Of a stretch of DNA of 64,000 nt, positions 53,160 through 64,000 are shown one piece after another; within the stretch, counting starts at the first letter, position 1, and every line of letters starts with the position of its first letter. Both the position numbers and the translations under genes were made by a program. Source of the DNA: Athripsodes cinereus (lineage: Eukaryota; Arthropoda; Insecta; Trichoptera; Leptoceridae); NCBI GenBank assembly GCA_947579605.1, contig OX388311.1:30754951-30818950 (forward strand), written 5' to 3'. The notes below the pieces were generated by a model, which worked only from the letters and a program-made list of their open reading frames with translations, was not told the DNA's origin and did no database searches.

Positions 53160-53970
53160 ATTGATTATTTAACAAGTTAAAAACTTATAAGTGTTTTCAT
53201 GTACCTATTGTATCTACATATTGCTGTTATATGTTCATTTTATCCACGAGATTTGTATAAAATAATATAAATGAGACCGCGTCATCCGCACTGTGGGTGG
53301 CGGGACAATTCAAACAACATCCAATATCATCGTCCTTATCATACACACACGTTATATACAATATAATGCGTGGGTGGGAAGAAGACGGAAGAATAACGAA
53401 GACGGTTTTCAAACGAGGAACAAAACAAAACAACAACGAAAAAAAATAAAACTGACAAAAACTTTAGGGGTCCTTATTGTGTTCTGTGTGCGTACACGGA
53501 GGTACTCAAACTGTAGAAATGTACATATTATTTTTCTAATGTTATATCTTGTGCGGAAAATCATGTTTTTTAAGTCTCGGACTCGGACAATTGAGATATA
53601 TGTTGCCGATCTACCCCCATCTTCAAGACATAACCTATTGCTAACTTTGAGGGTGTTGAGGCTGGGTTTATTTCAAATCTAAATTCACCTTAATTGTAAA
53701 ATATATAATTATAAATAAGTACATTTTTTGGAAGACATACAAATTTCATTCGAGGAAAATGGCGTCTTTAATTCTGACGGTGGTAATCAGTAAATATAAT
53801 TATATAGTTTCACCGTATGACTGATTGTTGTTCTCTCTCTAGCTCTTTCACCGCACCGTAGTCTGTATTTTTTTCATCACTGTTAAGCTAGTGGCAGGCC
53901 TAATTTGATCCATTCATCTCGCAGTAAATCCTCGTTTTATACACACATAGAAATAACCAACACCCCGTTT
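53160..53970. other. ptc intron stretch without recognised feature
   Basis: A 129-codon plus-strand frame at 53293-53682 is the longest here. It has no known domain, and I treat it as chance. Confidence 0.45.
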
Positions 53971-53974
53971 TTCT

Positions 53975-54330
53975 CGCGGGGCATTCAAAGAGGACAGAGC
54001 GCAACTTCTTCCTGTCTACCTTCTTTGTCACTTTTTCCTCTTTTATTCTTTCCGCATGCCCAAACCACAGTAACTTATTTACATTCATGTTGGTTATCAT
54101 AATATATCGAATTTCGTTCAACATTTTTCACATATAGCAATGTTAGGTATGCACTTGATCTCTCGAGACATTTACCACACATCCTTCTCAACGTTCTCCT
54201 TTCTATTGCATTCATACCTCTTTCATACTTCTTCAGTCCTGTCCACGTCTCACTTGCATACATCGGTGTTGATAGCAGAATGCACCAACCTTTTAGTTGT
54301 GACAGATAAATTATTGGTCGAATTTATCTT
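53975..54330 (-). mobile_element. LINE-1F relative
   Basis: The minus strand encodes YASETWTGLKKYERGMNAIE, RRTLRRMCGKCLE and, after a frame change, MNVNKLLWFGHAERIKEEKV. Confidence 0.65.
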
Positions 54331-55024
54331 GTTTTTACATTGCCTAATATTTAATAACGCATTCACACTTCCCATCTCTAGTGAATAAACTACCTAAATA
54401 CAAACATTCGTTGCTTCCTTTTTTGCGCTTGTATTAAAATATTATGTAAAGTTTAAAAAAAAAATCAAAAGTTTGAGAATAGTTGAGTATTAAAAGAAGA
54501 CATCAAAACGAACCACATTCGAAATTTGAAAGTTTAAACTTAAACCACCCACATTGTAAAAAAGTTTCATCATAAGAATGAACCATAAAATTAATACCTC
54601 AATAATTACACAACATTTTGACAAAGTCGCTACCAAAACGATAAGAAAAAAATTGAGATACCGAGAAACGCATTATCCCCTCAGATCAATTTCGTGGCAA
54701 GACTCAATCATTATTATTATTTGTCTTGTAATTTTAAAATCATCTATCTTATTCAGATTCATTGTATTTTTCTATTTCCCATCTCTCACACACGTCAAGT
54801 TTTATAATACGGTAATACGTAATATTTTGGTTTTAGAAATAAGAATAACTAAAATACTTGAATTTCTTGAAACTCCCTTTAACTGTTGAGATTTTTAATA
54901 ATACAGAAAATAAATGCACATTCAAAAAAAAAAATTAAACTGGGCATTACTGATTAACTAGTTAATTACATCAGTTAATATTGCATTAACTAGAAATTCC
55001 AAGAAAAAATTGGTAATGCGACTT

Positions 55025-55258
55025 ATAAATCCCACACGTGGGGTAGCCAGCAGACCAGCTGCATGTAATAAACTTGCATGCTGTCATCTCCGCGCCAATG
55101 AAAAATTATGATATTTATGATGGTTAGCAAACCTTGTCGCTGAATTTAAGTTATAAAATGTCTTTATTTTTTCAATCACCTGTCTTTCACAGGACACTGG
55201 AAAACTCACGAAAAAGAGTGGGAGAGCAATTCTTTGCCGGGTGTTCCACAGAACGCCC
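55025..55258 (-). repeat. SINE-B copy
   Basis: AAATCCCACACGTGGGGTAG, CCAGCAGACCAGCTGCATGT ... ACCTGTCTTTCACAGGACAC, GAAAAAGAGTGGGAG, GCCGGGTGTTCCAC. Confidence 0.7.
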
Positions 55259-55784
55259 ATCATAGATATTGTTTTTGTTTTAAAACGCCGAAAGAACTTC
55301 TTTATTTTTAGTTAACATTATCGAGAAGTTGTTTTTTTTTTAGTTATTGAAATCAACTGTAACTCACGTTACGTTAATTTTTTTTATCGATCTAACGAAG
55401 TTAATTTTTAAGTGAACGGATTAATAATTAACTATGTTAAAAATTCGATCAACGTTGCCCAGTTATGCCTACAAATAATGTTGTATGTGTTACGTAAGAC
55501 TTTATTATATACCAAAAGGTTAAAACCAGAAGTTAAGAGCTTCGATATCGTAATCAAAATGTGTACAAAATACGAACTACATATCTGTATATACACAACA
55601 CATATTATTATTAGGTAGGCATATGTCTAGATTACGAACACGATTTTAAATAAATGTCAAAAGTTTAATTATTTCTACATATTGTACGAGTACCTACCTA
55701 CGGTTATGCTATCTCAATACTAGTGTGTAAAATTTCTCTCTGGTTTCAATAATGTGGATTTGTTTGCAGCAAAGTTTTGCATCT

Positions 55785-56215
55785 TTCTATCCATTACGCT
55801 CTATCCCGTGCAACCCTCTTCAGCTGTTCGTATTCAACCCGTAGCTCATATTTGTCATCTTCGCAGAGATTGTCAAAGTATTCTAGGCGTGAGCGCTCCC
55901 TATGATTTGTCCCTTCAGTCGTCCTTCTATTATTTCTTGTATAAGGTTTTCTCGATGCATTATGTCCATGTCCAGTCCATCTGGCGCATTTTTTTAGATG
56001 ATCTTGAGCAGGCGCTTCCACCCTTTGATTATGTTAAGAACTTCGCCATATGAGATGTCGTCCATCCAGGATATTCCTAGGATTCTTCTATAGGACAACA
56101 TCTCAAACGCCTTTAATCTCTTTTTATCTGTTGCAGATGGGCACCATGTCTGACAGCCGTATAATAAGACACTCCACACACATGTCTTTACAAGGAGCTT
56201 TCGGTACATTATTAG
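55785..56215 (-). mobile_element. Non-LTR fragment (LINE-7F)
   Basis: The minus strand encodes MYRKLLVKTCVWSVLLYGCQ, TWCPSATDKKRLKAFEMLSY, RRILGISWMDDISYGEVLN, then in another frame LKKCARWTGHGHNASRKPYT and DNLCEDDKYELRVEYEQLKR. This is the Y-G-x-(E/Q)-x-W plus F-x-x-x-x-x-R-R-I-L segment after the RT domain of Jockey/R1-type elements. Confidence 0.65.
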
Positions 56216-56578
56216 ACTCGAAATTTTCGATTTTTTGCTTTATGTATACGGCAGTCAACCAATCAGGGCAGTGTGTGAACAAGGAGCTTTCGGTACATTA
56301 TTAGACTCGAATATTTTCGATTTTTTGCTTTATGTATACGGCAGTCAACCAATTAGGGCAGTGTGTGAACAAGGAGCTTTCGGTACATTATTAGACTCGA
56401 ATATTTTCGATTTTTTGCTTTATATATACGGCAGTCAACCAATTAGGGCAGTGTGTGAACAAGGAGCTTTCGGTACATTATTAGACTCGAATATTTTCGA
56501 TTTTTTGGTTTATATATACGGCAGTCAACCAATTAGGGCAGTGTGTGAACAAGGAGCTTTCGGTACATTATAGACCAT
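56191..56578. repeat. 90-bp tandem array, about 4.3 units
   Basis: Units starting CAAGGAGCTTTCGGTACATT at 56191, 56280, 56370, 56460 and 56550 (partial). They contain AGACTCGAATATTTTCGATT and TACGGCAGTCAACCAATTAG. Because 90 is a multiple of 3, a repetitive open frame results, but there is no sign of a protein. The array resumes at 56849-56917 after an insertion. Confidence 0.9.
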
Positions 56579-56848
56579 TAAAGGTCACGTGGTCTTGTCT
56601 ATGGATTTGCTTTTGCTTGGGGGGCAAGCAGTCAGATTGCGCAAATCATCCTTGTAGGATGTTATGCCATAAGAGAAAAAAAAGAAAATCAGACGACAAA
56701 AAAATAACAAAATCGACACTAACAGTTTTTTTGATTATTAGGTATTCTTTAGGCATTCCACCTAATATTACACCGTTATCGTCTGTTGTGTTGGGATGCC
56801 TGATGCCCCTCAATGATTTTTCTGTGACGTCATCCTTTAATGGTCTAT
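56571..56848. mobile_element. TAGACCATTAAAGG element inserted in the 90-bp array
   Basis: 278 bp with perfect inverted ends TAGACCATTAAAGG/CCTTTAATGGTCTA. It sits in the array between GGTACATTA and TTAGACTCG, so the intact repeat units show the empty site. Confidence 0.75.
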
Positions 56849-57235
56849 TAGACTCGAATATTTTCGATTTTTTGCTTTATATATACGGCAGTCAACCAAT
56901 TAGGGCAGTGTGTGATTCATTTTTTGACATCGATTATTCACTCTATCACCATCTCAATCAGACATCTCTACTGTAGAACCACATTCGCACAATGAAACAA
57001 CATTGCACCTACAAAATACTAGCGAAGGAAGTGAGAAAGGCGTCCCAGCGATCCCAACATCGCTGTCTAAGGTCTACCAATTCAAAATTATTTTATGCAA
57101 ACTAATAAAAGCAAGCATTTTCCATTTAGGAAATCTTATTTACGTCACATCTCGTACTAGAACTAATGAATAAGTACCTACTCGTACCAGACCTAAAGAA
57201 TAAGAGTTCGTACTACAATATTGTCATACAAAATT

Positions 57236-57345
57236 AAGCACTGGACAGAACCGCGTGGCGAAGAAAAACAAAGAAGGCGGATCCCACAATTGTGTGGGAC
57301 TATTAATTGTCCAAGGAGAAGAAAAAGACAAGACCTGATGAATAA
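57236..57345 (+). mobile_element. Non-LTR C-terminal fragment
   Basis: Encodes ALDRTAWRRKTKKADPTIVW before a stop; the DR-x-x-W-R-...-ADP pattern closes many LINE proteins. Confidence 0.55.
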
Positions 57346-58493
57346 GAACTCGCTCCAGACCTATGTAATGTATAAGAACTCATAAGAGACCTACCGATAT
57401 GCAGAAATATGAAATAAAGTACCGATCATAAGGCCACCTTCATAGTGTTAATTTACAAGGTACTTTGAATTTATGCGAGGCCAAATTGTTATAACCAATT
57501 GTTACATTCACAATGGAAATACTTGAAGAAGGGCTATAAATTATTAACACAGCCACAAAACAAACACAACCTACTTAAATAAGTAAATAAAAAAATAAAA
57601 TCAAACCAGTCCTAGAGCATAATATTCTAACAATGCCACCTATAAAACAAAATAATGAAACATACGAAAACAAATAAAAGCTGATGACAAACGACAAACG
57701 CAGTCAAAACAGGGGAATAGTTTAAGGATGAAATATGATCCATTTGTTCTTAAAAATATTGTTCTAGTGTACATAATTCATTGAATTGTTTTTTTTTTTC
57801 ATTATTATTATCGACTCATTTGACATTGAGTTAAAGAAAAGGTGAGAAAAATAACAATACACGTTTAAATAAATGAAAAATTCGACACGTTGATAATCAA
57901 AGAGAATTATTATTGTAAAGGTATGTATGAGAATATATAGAAAAAATGTGGCTTGCAGAGCTGCAAACGTTGCTATTATTTGAGTAGGTACATAATGAAA
58001 CAGAAGGTTTTGAGAAAAACAAAAAAATAATATTGAAATTCTATAATCGACACTACAATATTTTCATTTGATTTCCATAATAGAATCATTTGATTTGACT
58101 AATGTCATAAATCTTAAAATTTCACTCCTATGTATATTTTATCACTCCTATGGGTTAGTTGAAAGATATCGCTTCTGCGATAAACTCGCCCATTTCACAA
58201 TATCATTTATTTTTATCACACTATTTTATAATTTTGTAATTATGTATGCTCCTTATTGTGCAATAAAGTTTATTACTATTATTATTCTATTCTTTCTCAA
58301 TTGTTGTTCTTGTCTTGATCCAACTATGTTGTGAAAGAAAATTATGATTTGTTTTTTTTTGTATTGTATTACAGGTGAGAGGCTTAAGTCGTAGATAATT
58401 ATTAAAAAAAGATTTATAAGAATGCAACCATCAACAAATGAAAACAGTAAAATTTAATGTCCCTGTAGAAATTATCGAATTCATCGGGTGTTC

Positions 58494-58762
58494 GTATGAT
58501 AGATCTATATGACGTTCCGTTCTCTCTGCCTACCCCATCTGGGACACGGCGTGAGGGTATAGTTCGTAAAACCTCACGTAGGTATAAGACAATATTATTA
58601 TCTACAATCCAGCAATGAGCCATGCCACTCATCCCGGATGTCTTATTTTTTAAATCTTATTATCGAATGTGTTATATTACACGGAGAGGATAATCTGTAT
58701 ATTTATTACTTGCAATTAGTTCACTAGGTATGCCGTGATACTGTATTACATACTAAATAGTG
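58494..58762 (+). repeat. LINE-1F tail abutting a SINE-B
   Basis: 58494-58562 is the last bases of LINE-1F (ACGTTCCGTTCTCTCTGCCT, GACACGGCGTGAGGGTATAG). 58565-58762 is SINE-B starting at the subfamily motif GTTCGTAAAACCTCACG and ending near TATGCCGTGATACTGTA. Confidence 0.6.
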
Positions 58763-58794
58763 GTTGGAATGGTTTTTGTGTATGTCGTATGATT

Positions 58795-58840
58795 TATTCA
58801 GCGCCGTTTAATGGAGCACCCATCTCAAGGGCGCGGTGTG
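58795..58840 (-). repeat. CR1-like 3' hairpin
   Basis: The complement of CAGCGCCGTTTAATGGAGCA and CCCATCTCAAGGGCGCGG; same terminus as 25496 and 63228. Confidence 0.5.
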
Positions 58841-58874
58841 TATGTGAGTAAGAATAAATTGTGCAAAATTTTAA

Positions 58875-61500
58875 CATAAATAAATAAATAAATAAATAAA
58901 TAAAAACTTTATTACACATAAATTAACATGTAAAGGGCGGATTTATCGCCTATTGGCGATTTCTGCCAATCAACCCAACTTTGACAAATAAGTGAAATAT
59001 AAATATAAAAAAAAACGTATAATGTACTTGATGTACGTGTTAAGTATAATATATACATACATAAATATAGATAAATAATATAATATGTAATACATACGAA
59101 TAAATACATACATGCATAGAGCCATTCACACACAAGCATACATACGCACACACACCCACACATACAAATATACAAAGGAGAAAGGGAGGGGGGGAAATGG
59201 AACAGGAGGATTAAAGAAGGGAAAATCAGGAATTTTGTGAAATTATGGCGTGGAAGTAGGAGTGAGGTAGAAATGCTTCACCTTATTCTTGAAGATTGAG
59301 ATAGTTGGTGCGAGTCTGATATGTAAAGGAAGACCGTTCCACAATCGAGCAGCATGTGTAGTAAACGAAGTTGTGAAAAAAGAAGTGCGATGAGTTGGGA
59401 TAGATAGCGTGCGTTGGGCACCAGAACGGAGAGGTAAGCCATGAGATGCTAGTGGGGTAAAATTAGTCTTGAGATAATTAGGAGAAGATGGGTTAGAAAG
59501 GACATTAAAAAGCAGAGAAAGAACGTGAAGATTGCGTCGTTGTAAGATAGTTATCCATTTAAGCTCGTTTCTGTAGGATGTTATATGGTCAAACTTTTTT
59601 AGGTTGAATACAAAACGAATGCATATATTTTGCAATCTTTCAAGTTTGGAATTCAGTTCATTGGTGAGATCCATGTAGGCCACATCTGCATAGTCTATAA
59701 GCGGTAATAACAATGAATGACACAAGATAATTTTGGTTGATTTTGGAAGGAAATGTTTGTGGCGGTTAAGTGAGTGAAGGCTAAAGAAAAATTTACGGCT
59801 TATGTCATTGACCTGCAGACCCCAAGACAGACATTGATCAAAAAGTACACCAAGATTTTTTACTTTCTTTGAGAAAGGGATAATTGTGCTGTTAAGAGTT
59901 ATAGTAGGGAGAGAAGAGGTATTAAGCTTGGGAAGTAGGCGGTGACTGCCTATTAGTATTGCTTGGGACTTTGATGGGTTAAGAAGGAGTCCATTTTGCT
60001 GCGCCCAACGAGCGATGCGGTCCAATTCATCGTTCATGTGATGGAATGCGATTGAGGCCTGATCCGGGTCGAAATGTGAGTATATTTGAATATCATCAGC
60101 ATAAAGATGGTATTGGACAATAAGGTGTTCGATCGCAGAGTTGATAAATAGTGAAAATAATAGAGGGGAAAGAATTCCTCCTTGCGGAACACCTGCCAAC
60201 AATGGCAACCAATCAGATGTCGAGTTATCGGAAGATTTGATACATTGCTGTCTGTCCCTTAGATATGAGTTAAACCAAGAGAGTGCCGACTCAGAGAGAC
60301 CATAGTGTTTGAGTCTGGCAAAGAAGTATGTCGAAATCAACGGAATTAAAGGCGCTACTGAAGTCAAGTAATATAAGCAGTGTGAGTTTTTTGTTTTCCA
60401 TAGCGCCTCGAATGTCATCCGTGACCTTGACGAGGGCAGTTGTTGTACTATGGCCAGTACGGAAACCGGATTGAAACTGAGAAAGGATGCTGTTGGATGT
60501 AAGGTGATTCGACAGTTGTTCGTGCACAACTTTTTCTATGACTTTAGAGAACATGGGAAGGATTGAAATGGGGCGATAGTCCTTTTCTGAGGAAGGCACA
60601 GTCTTTTTTGGGAGAGGAATAATACATGCCTTTTTCCAAATCGATGGGAAAGTGCCCGTATCTAGAGAGAAATTGATGACATGAGTTATATAGGGAAGAA
60701 TATGGTCAAGAATAGGTTTTACAAAAGTTAGACTTATGCCATCCACACCAACAGACTTTGAGTGAATTGAGTTGATAGCTTTTAGTACAGAGGCATTAGA
60801 AGCATGAGAAAAAGTGAATACGGGTATTCCAAGGGGAGGCAGACTTTTTATATCGGATATGGTTGCATTTTTGTCGGCTAGGTTGAGAGGGCATGGCGGA
60901 GCAGCAAAATGTTTGTTGAGAGAATTTGGATCCATGTCCAGAAACTTATTGGATGTATCTCGTCGGCTCATCCCCACGGCATTCAGGCTCCTCCAGATAT
61001 CGGCCGGAGTCCGTCCACTGAAAATTTGATTAAAATGCGCACGCTTTGAGTTTCTACACAATTGATTGCAACGATTGCGGAGAGTGCGGTAAGACTCCCC
61101 ATGGAGAAGAGATCCAGATCTGACATACCTTGACTTGGCTCGGTCGCGCTTCTTCATCAAGGACTTTATCTCTGTAGTAAGCCACGGTGCAGGAGGGTGC
61201 TTCATACGTACAGATTTAATAGGAGCATGCTTGTTACACAGACCATTAAGGAAATCATTAATAATTTGAACCTTCGCATCAACCGAGCCAGCAGAAAAGA
61301 CATTGTTCCACTCCAGGTTCACGCAGTCGTCGATCAAGTGTTCAACGTCTACATTTCGGTAACTTCTTACCTGAACGATTTTGGGTTTGGGTTTAGGACA
61401 TTTTACACGGTACCGAATAAAAACAAGATCATGACGGGAAAAAGCAAGAGCTGGGAACTGTCCATGATTTTTTACTTTGGGAGTCTCGGATGTCAAAATT
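58875..61500 (-). mobile_element. CR1/Jockey-like non-LTR retrotransposon, 5'-truncated, one frameshift
   Basis: The minus strand reads from about 61500 to 59243, then a 3' untranslated part ending in AATAAAGTTTTTATTTATTT and (TTTA)n at 58876-58910. The first frame (61496-60291) starts at the end of the endonuclease domain (SRHDLVFIRYRVKCPKP) and carries the RT finger and palm (KKACIIPLPKK, DYRPISILPMFSKVIEKVV, FQSGFRTGHSTTTAL, LLDFSSAFNSVDFD). The second frame (from about 60320) carries GVPQGGILSPLLFSLFINS, the catalytic YADDIQIY and the C-terminal block ARLWNGLPLHIRLAPTISIF, KNKVKHFYL. One extra base in the CAAAG run near 60320 breaks the frame. ORF1 and most of the endonuclease are missing. 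It lies inside the ptc intron, in the same orientation as ptc. Confidence 0.9.
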
Positions 61501-61559
61501 ATATTTATTATTATTTAATAAAATTATATTTATTATTAAAAAACATAATATATTTAAAA

Positions 61560-62200
61560 AAAAAATGAAAATGATGAGATTGAATGTCGAATGTTTAAAA
61601 TTGACGAAATAATTGAGTTTGACGGTTTGAATAAAAATAATATAAATCAGAAAGAAGATATTATTCTTATAAAGAACAAAGTCAAAATTCTGCAGAAAAC
61701 CATTTTTAATAAATGCAGTAGAACACAATACAACACAAACAGGTAACCGAACAACCTTTTCATAATATCTTATTTGTAGATGATGCGTGAATGCATGGAA
61801 GGTAGTATCTTTGTGAATAGAAGAACACAAAAATAAAATAAAAAAAAAAATAAAAAAAAAACACACAAATAGGTTATATCTAAGTATGTACATAGTTTCT
61901 AATGTTCGTGAAATTATTAAGTATTCTCCGAGATACAACCAATAGAACTCGGCTGATGGCTTAAATAAGAGATAAATAAAGAAAGATAAATAACAAAATA
62001 ATAATAATACCGATGTGATAGATATGTATTATAAAATGACAAAAATAAAATTTGATCTATTCACGTGGTGGCCACAATAATTCACGTCTTTCTTTACTTA
62101 CATAAGATCACGGGAGCATCTCTTATTTATACCCTTTATGATGGCAGGGTAATTCTGAGAATTGTGAATTTGATAGTATACTACTCTATAGTACCTATAC
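61560..62200. other. ptc intron stretch, AT-rich
   Basis: A and T runs give a Phe/Ile-rich minus frame (61429-61938) of no apparent coding value. Confidence 0.5.
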
Positions 62201-62209
62201 GTACTATAC

Positions 62210-62930
62210 TGTATCCCAAGTGGGGTAGGCAGAGAGAATGAAACGCCATATAGATCTATCCTTACATATTTCTTTCGCATCTTCTACTTTTATACATTTT
62301 TTTACGCGCACGTCAATTTTTCTTAAGTAGCATTTCCATTGCTTCACTTTGGATGATCATCCAGAGTGTCAGGGTCAAACCTGTTCATTGAACACGTCTG
62401 TTCACATTTGTTCATCCTATGCTTTCAATGCCATGTCAACACTCTCACTCATGTTGTATGTAGTTTAACATATTTTCGTACAAAAATAATTAAACAAATT
62501 CAAAAATGAAAAATAGCACATAAAATAAATTAATATTGCACTCGACTGCATAATAATTTTGTACATGATTCTGACATTCAATACAAATTCATAAAGAATA
62601 AAACAAATAATGATAAAACTTGTTTATGGTCGTTTCAGTGAAAGGACTTTTCATCAAAATTATGACGAGTGGTAATCTCTTTCCTCCGTCATCGCTAGTG
62701 ATCACTATTGATGAAACGCCCGTTCACACCTGTTCATCTTGGAGGATCATCCGGAGTGATCACTGAAAGTGAACAAATGTGAACGACCATTTAGTCAACA
62801 CACGGCCATCCTTGAAAATTTGATCAAGTGGTTCTCGGACGCCCACGCTTCCTCACAAGCCCTCTTTCAGATAAATACATCCTCTTTGTCATCCTTTTCT
62901 CGTCCATTCGTTCCACATGTCCATAATATA
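62210..62930 (-). mobile_element. LINE-1F copy interrupted by a MITE
   Basis: 62210-62330 (CCCAAGTGGGGTAGGCAGAG, GAACGCCATATAGATCT-like, ACGCGCACGTCAATTTTTCT) and 62790-62930 (TCAACACACGGCCATCCTTG, AAAATTTGATCAAGTGG, CGCCCACGCTTCCTCACAAG) are consecutive in the copy at 2033-2530. The sequence between them belongs to the GTTCAC MITE. Confidence 0.65.
62335..62790. mobile_element. GTTCAC-type MITE inside a LINE
   Basis: CTGTTCACATTTGTTCATCC on the left and AGTGAACAAATGTGAACGAC on the right are inverted. 62620-62787 repeats 5550-5725. Exact termini are not fixed. Confidence 0.5.
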
Positions 62931-63227
62931 TTTGCTGTATTTCGGATAAAATGTATACATATATTAATACTGTAATATGTGTGTACCTTTATAGATAAGA
63001 AATTATTTGAAATACATACATGTATCCATCTATACTATCACAATATGTCCCATAAATGGGGTACCCAGTTAACTAACTGACACCGGTTGATATTATTTTC
63101 TATCTAAAAACTAAACGCAATGACAAAAATTTAATATTGAATCGAGGTGTACCTATTTCAAGAAAACGTATCTAGTAAATACATCAGCATCAGTAGGTAT
63201 GATGATGATGACGGATGATTATTTTTT

Positions 63228-63268
63228 TCGGCGCCGTTTAAGGGAGTTTCCATCTCAAGGGAGAGGGT
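63228..63268 (-). repeat. CR1-like 3' hairpin
   Basis: The complement of CGGCGCCGTTTAAGGGAGTT and TCCATCTCAAGGGAGAGG. Confidence 0.4.
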
Positions 63269-63949
63269 AACTCTGTTGCCAGAGCAATGTCTTAATTTTG
63301 ATCCTGTACGTTGATAATATATTTAAAAAAATGCAAAATAAGAACCTAAGAATGAAGGATAAATAAAAACGAAAAATATCACGAACAAAGAAAAAATAAT
63401 CTGTCGAACGTAAGGTAAAAGAAAAACCAAATTTGAAAACAGAACAAAACGTCAAATTGCATAGATATCGCTACTCATCAGCTACGGTAATTTTTCAAAA
63501 GTGTTCCATTTCAGAACCAAACACAATAGAATAAAATAGGTACATACATAGTAGGTATTATATTATTATTATTGTGTTAGTTTCTTTTTATTATTGCCAG
63601 TATACAAAAATAATTCTTAAAACTAGGCAGGTTGTATAATTTATTACGTTCGTTGCAGAATATTATGAAATATTGTAGAATGGAGACGTTTCCCCGAATG
63701 AGTCAATTGAAACCGCGGTGTTTTGATAGCAGGGGAACGAAAAGATTTATATCTTTATAATTTAATACCACGGAATCGCCACACAAGGCGAATATTGGGT
63801 ACATTTATTAAAGTATTAATATTGTAGTCGTCAACATACCCGACTGTTAAATCATCGTGTTTGAAATTTTTATGAACCTTTGTTTTTTGAATTGGACACG
63901 TAAGTCGGAGAAAGGACGCGGTAATTGGAGTAGTAAATTAACAGACTGG

Positions 63950-64000
63950 AGACCATTTTGAAAGAGACCCACCACCCACCCGGTTTCCATTTATCCGAAA
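63950..64000 (+). repeat. Family D fragment at the window edge
   Basis: TTGAAAGAGACCCACCACCC, ACCCGGTTTCCATTTATCCG; cut off by the window end. Confidence 0.4.

Larger units (their letters stand above)
52429..64000 (-). other. patched intron upstream of the visible exons (at least 11.5 kb)
   Basis: No sequence resembling the N-terminal Patched exons was found here. The interval holds a LINE-1F 3' end (52690-52885), SINE-C (52990-53158), LINE-1F (53975-54330), SINE-B (55025-55255), a non-LTR fragment (55790-56215), a 90-bp tandem array, a CR1/Jockey copy (58875-61500) and interrupted LINE debris at 62.2-62.9 kb. Confidence 0.75.

Noticed and set aside
53293..53682. 129-codon frame in the ptc intron
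   Set aside because: No domain, no splice context and ordinary composition; treated as chance.
56235..56573. 112-codon repetitive open frame as a candidate repeat protein
   Set aside because: The unit is 90 bp, so any stop-free phase stays open through the array; no start context, domain or conservation is visible, and the nucleotide repeat explains it.
52429..64000. N-terminal Patched exons
   Set aside because: I searched the minus strand for the expected first-loop and first transmembrane segments and found none; they should be beyond the window.

Overview
The window is eukaryotic and almost certainly from an insect. It is AT-rich and packed with transposable elements, with short coding exons bounded by canonical GT-AG introns. 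The tRNA-derived SINEs and the residual non-LTR retrotransposon types make a lepidopteran the most likely source, but that is an inference. No prokaryotic gene layout is present, and no complete gene lies inside the window.

Two protein-coding genes can be supported, both on the minus strand. (1) The 5' part of a gene resembling the alpha2/delta subunit of voltage-gated calcium channels. It has a signal-peptide exon (34164-34261) and a short second exon (2824-2905), which join in phase across an intron of about 31.3 kb. (2) The 3' part of patched (ptc), the Hedgehog receptor. Nine in-phase exons between 52428 and 46518 encode the last 1064 residues. They run from the first extracellular loop through the sterol-sensing domain, the second extracellular loop and the last transmembrane bundle to a cytoplasmic tail that ends in an unusual Arg/Asp-rich low-complexity region. 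The 5' exons of ptc must lie beyond 64000, because 52429-64000 reads as intron. The genes are arranged head to tail, about 12 kb apart (34.3-46.4 kb).

Everything else I can interpret is mobile-element sequence. Main families: a short retroposon (here 'SINE-B', more than 20 copies) whose 3' end matches the 3' end of a non-LTR LINE ('LINE-1F') present in about a dozen fragments; tRNA-derived SINEs ('SINE-A', 'SINE-C'); a repeat 'family D'; a LINE with a (GAT)n tail ('LINE-2F') that has two copies with no difference seen over about 265 bp; CR1/Jockey-like LINEs, including a 2.2-kb reverse-transcriptase copy with one frameshift in the ptc intron; and several DNA-transposon families. Among the DNA transposons are a deleted PIF/Harbinger element with TTA target duplication, a deleted piggyBac-like element at a TTAA site, hAT-like elements with exact 8-bp duplications, and hairpin MITEs. 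Two nests can be dissected layer by layer from target-site duplications: 3844-5455 and about 6612-7205.

Tandem repeats include a 46/50-bp minisatellite (about 10.7-11.28 kb) and a 90-bp array (about 56.19-56.58 kb) split by a later insertion. The window therefore shows two conserved developmental and neuronal genes whose introns and intergenic space have been heavily colonised. I did not find a credible novel enzymatic or defence system. The most informative novelty is in transposon structure: LINE/SINE tail sharing, datable nesting and hairpin-generating events.
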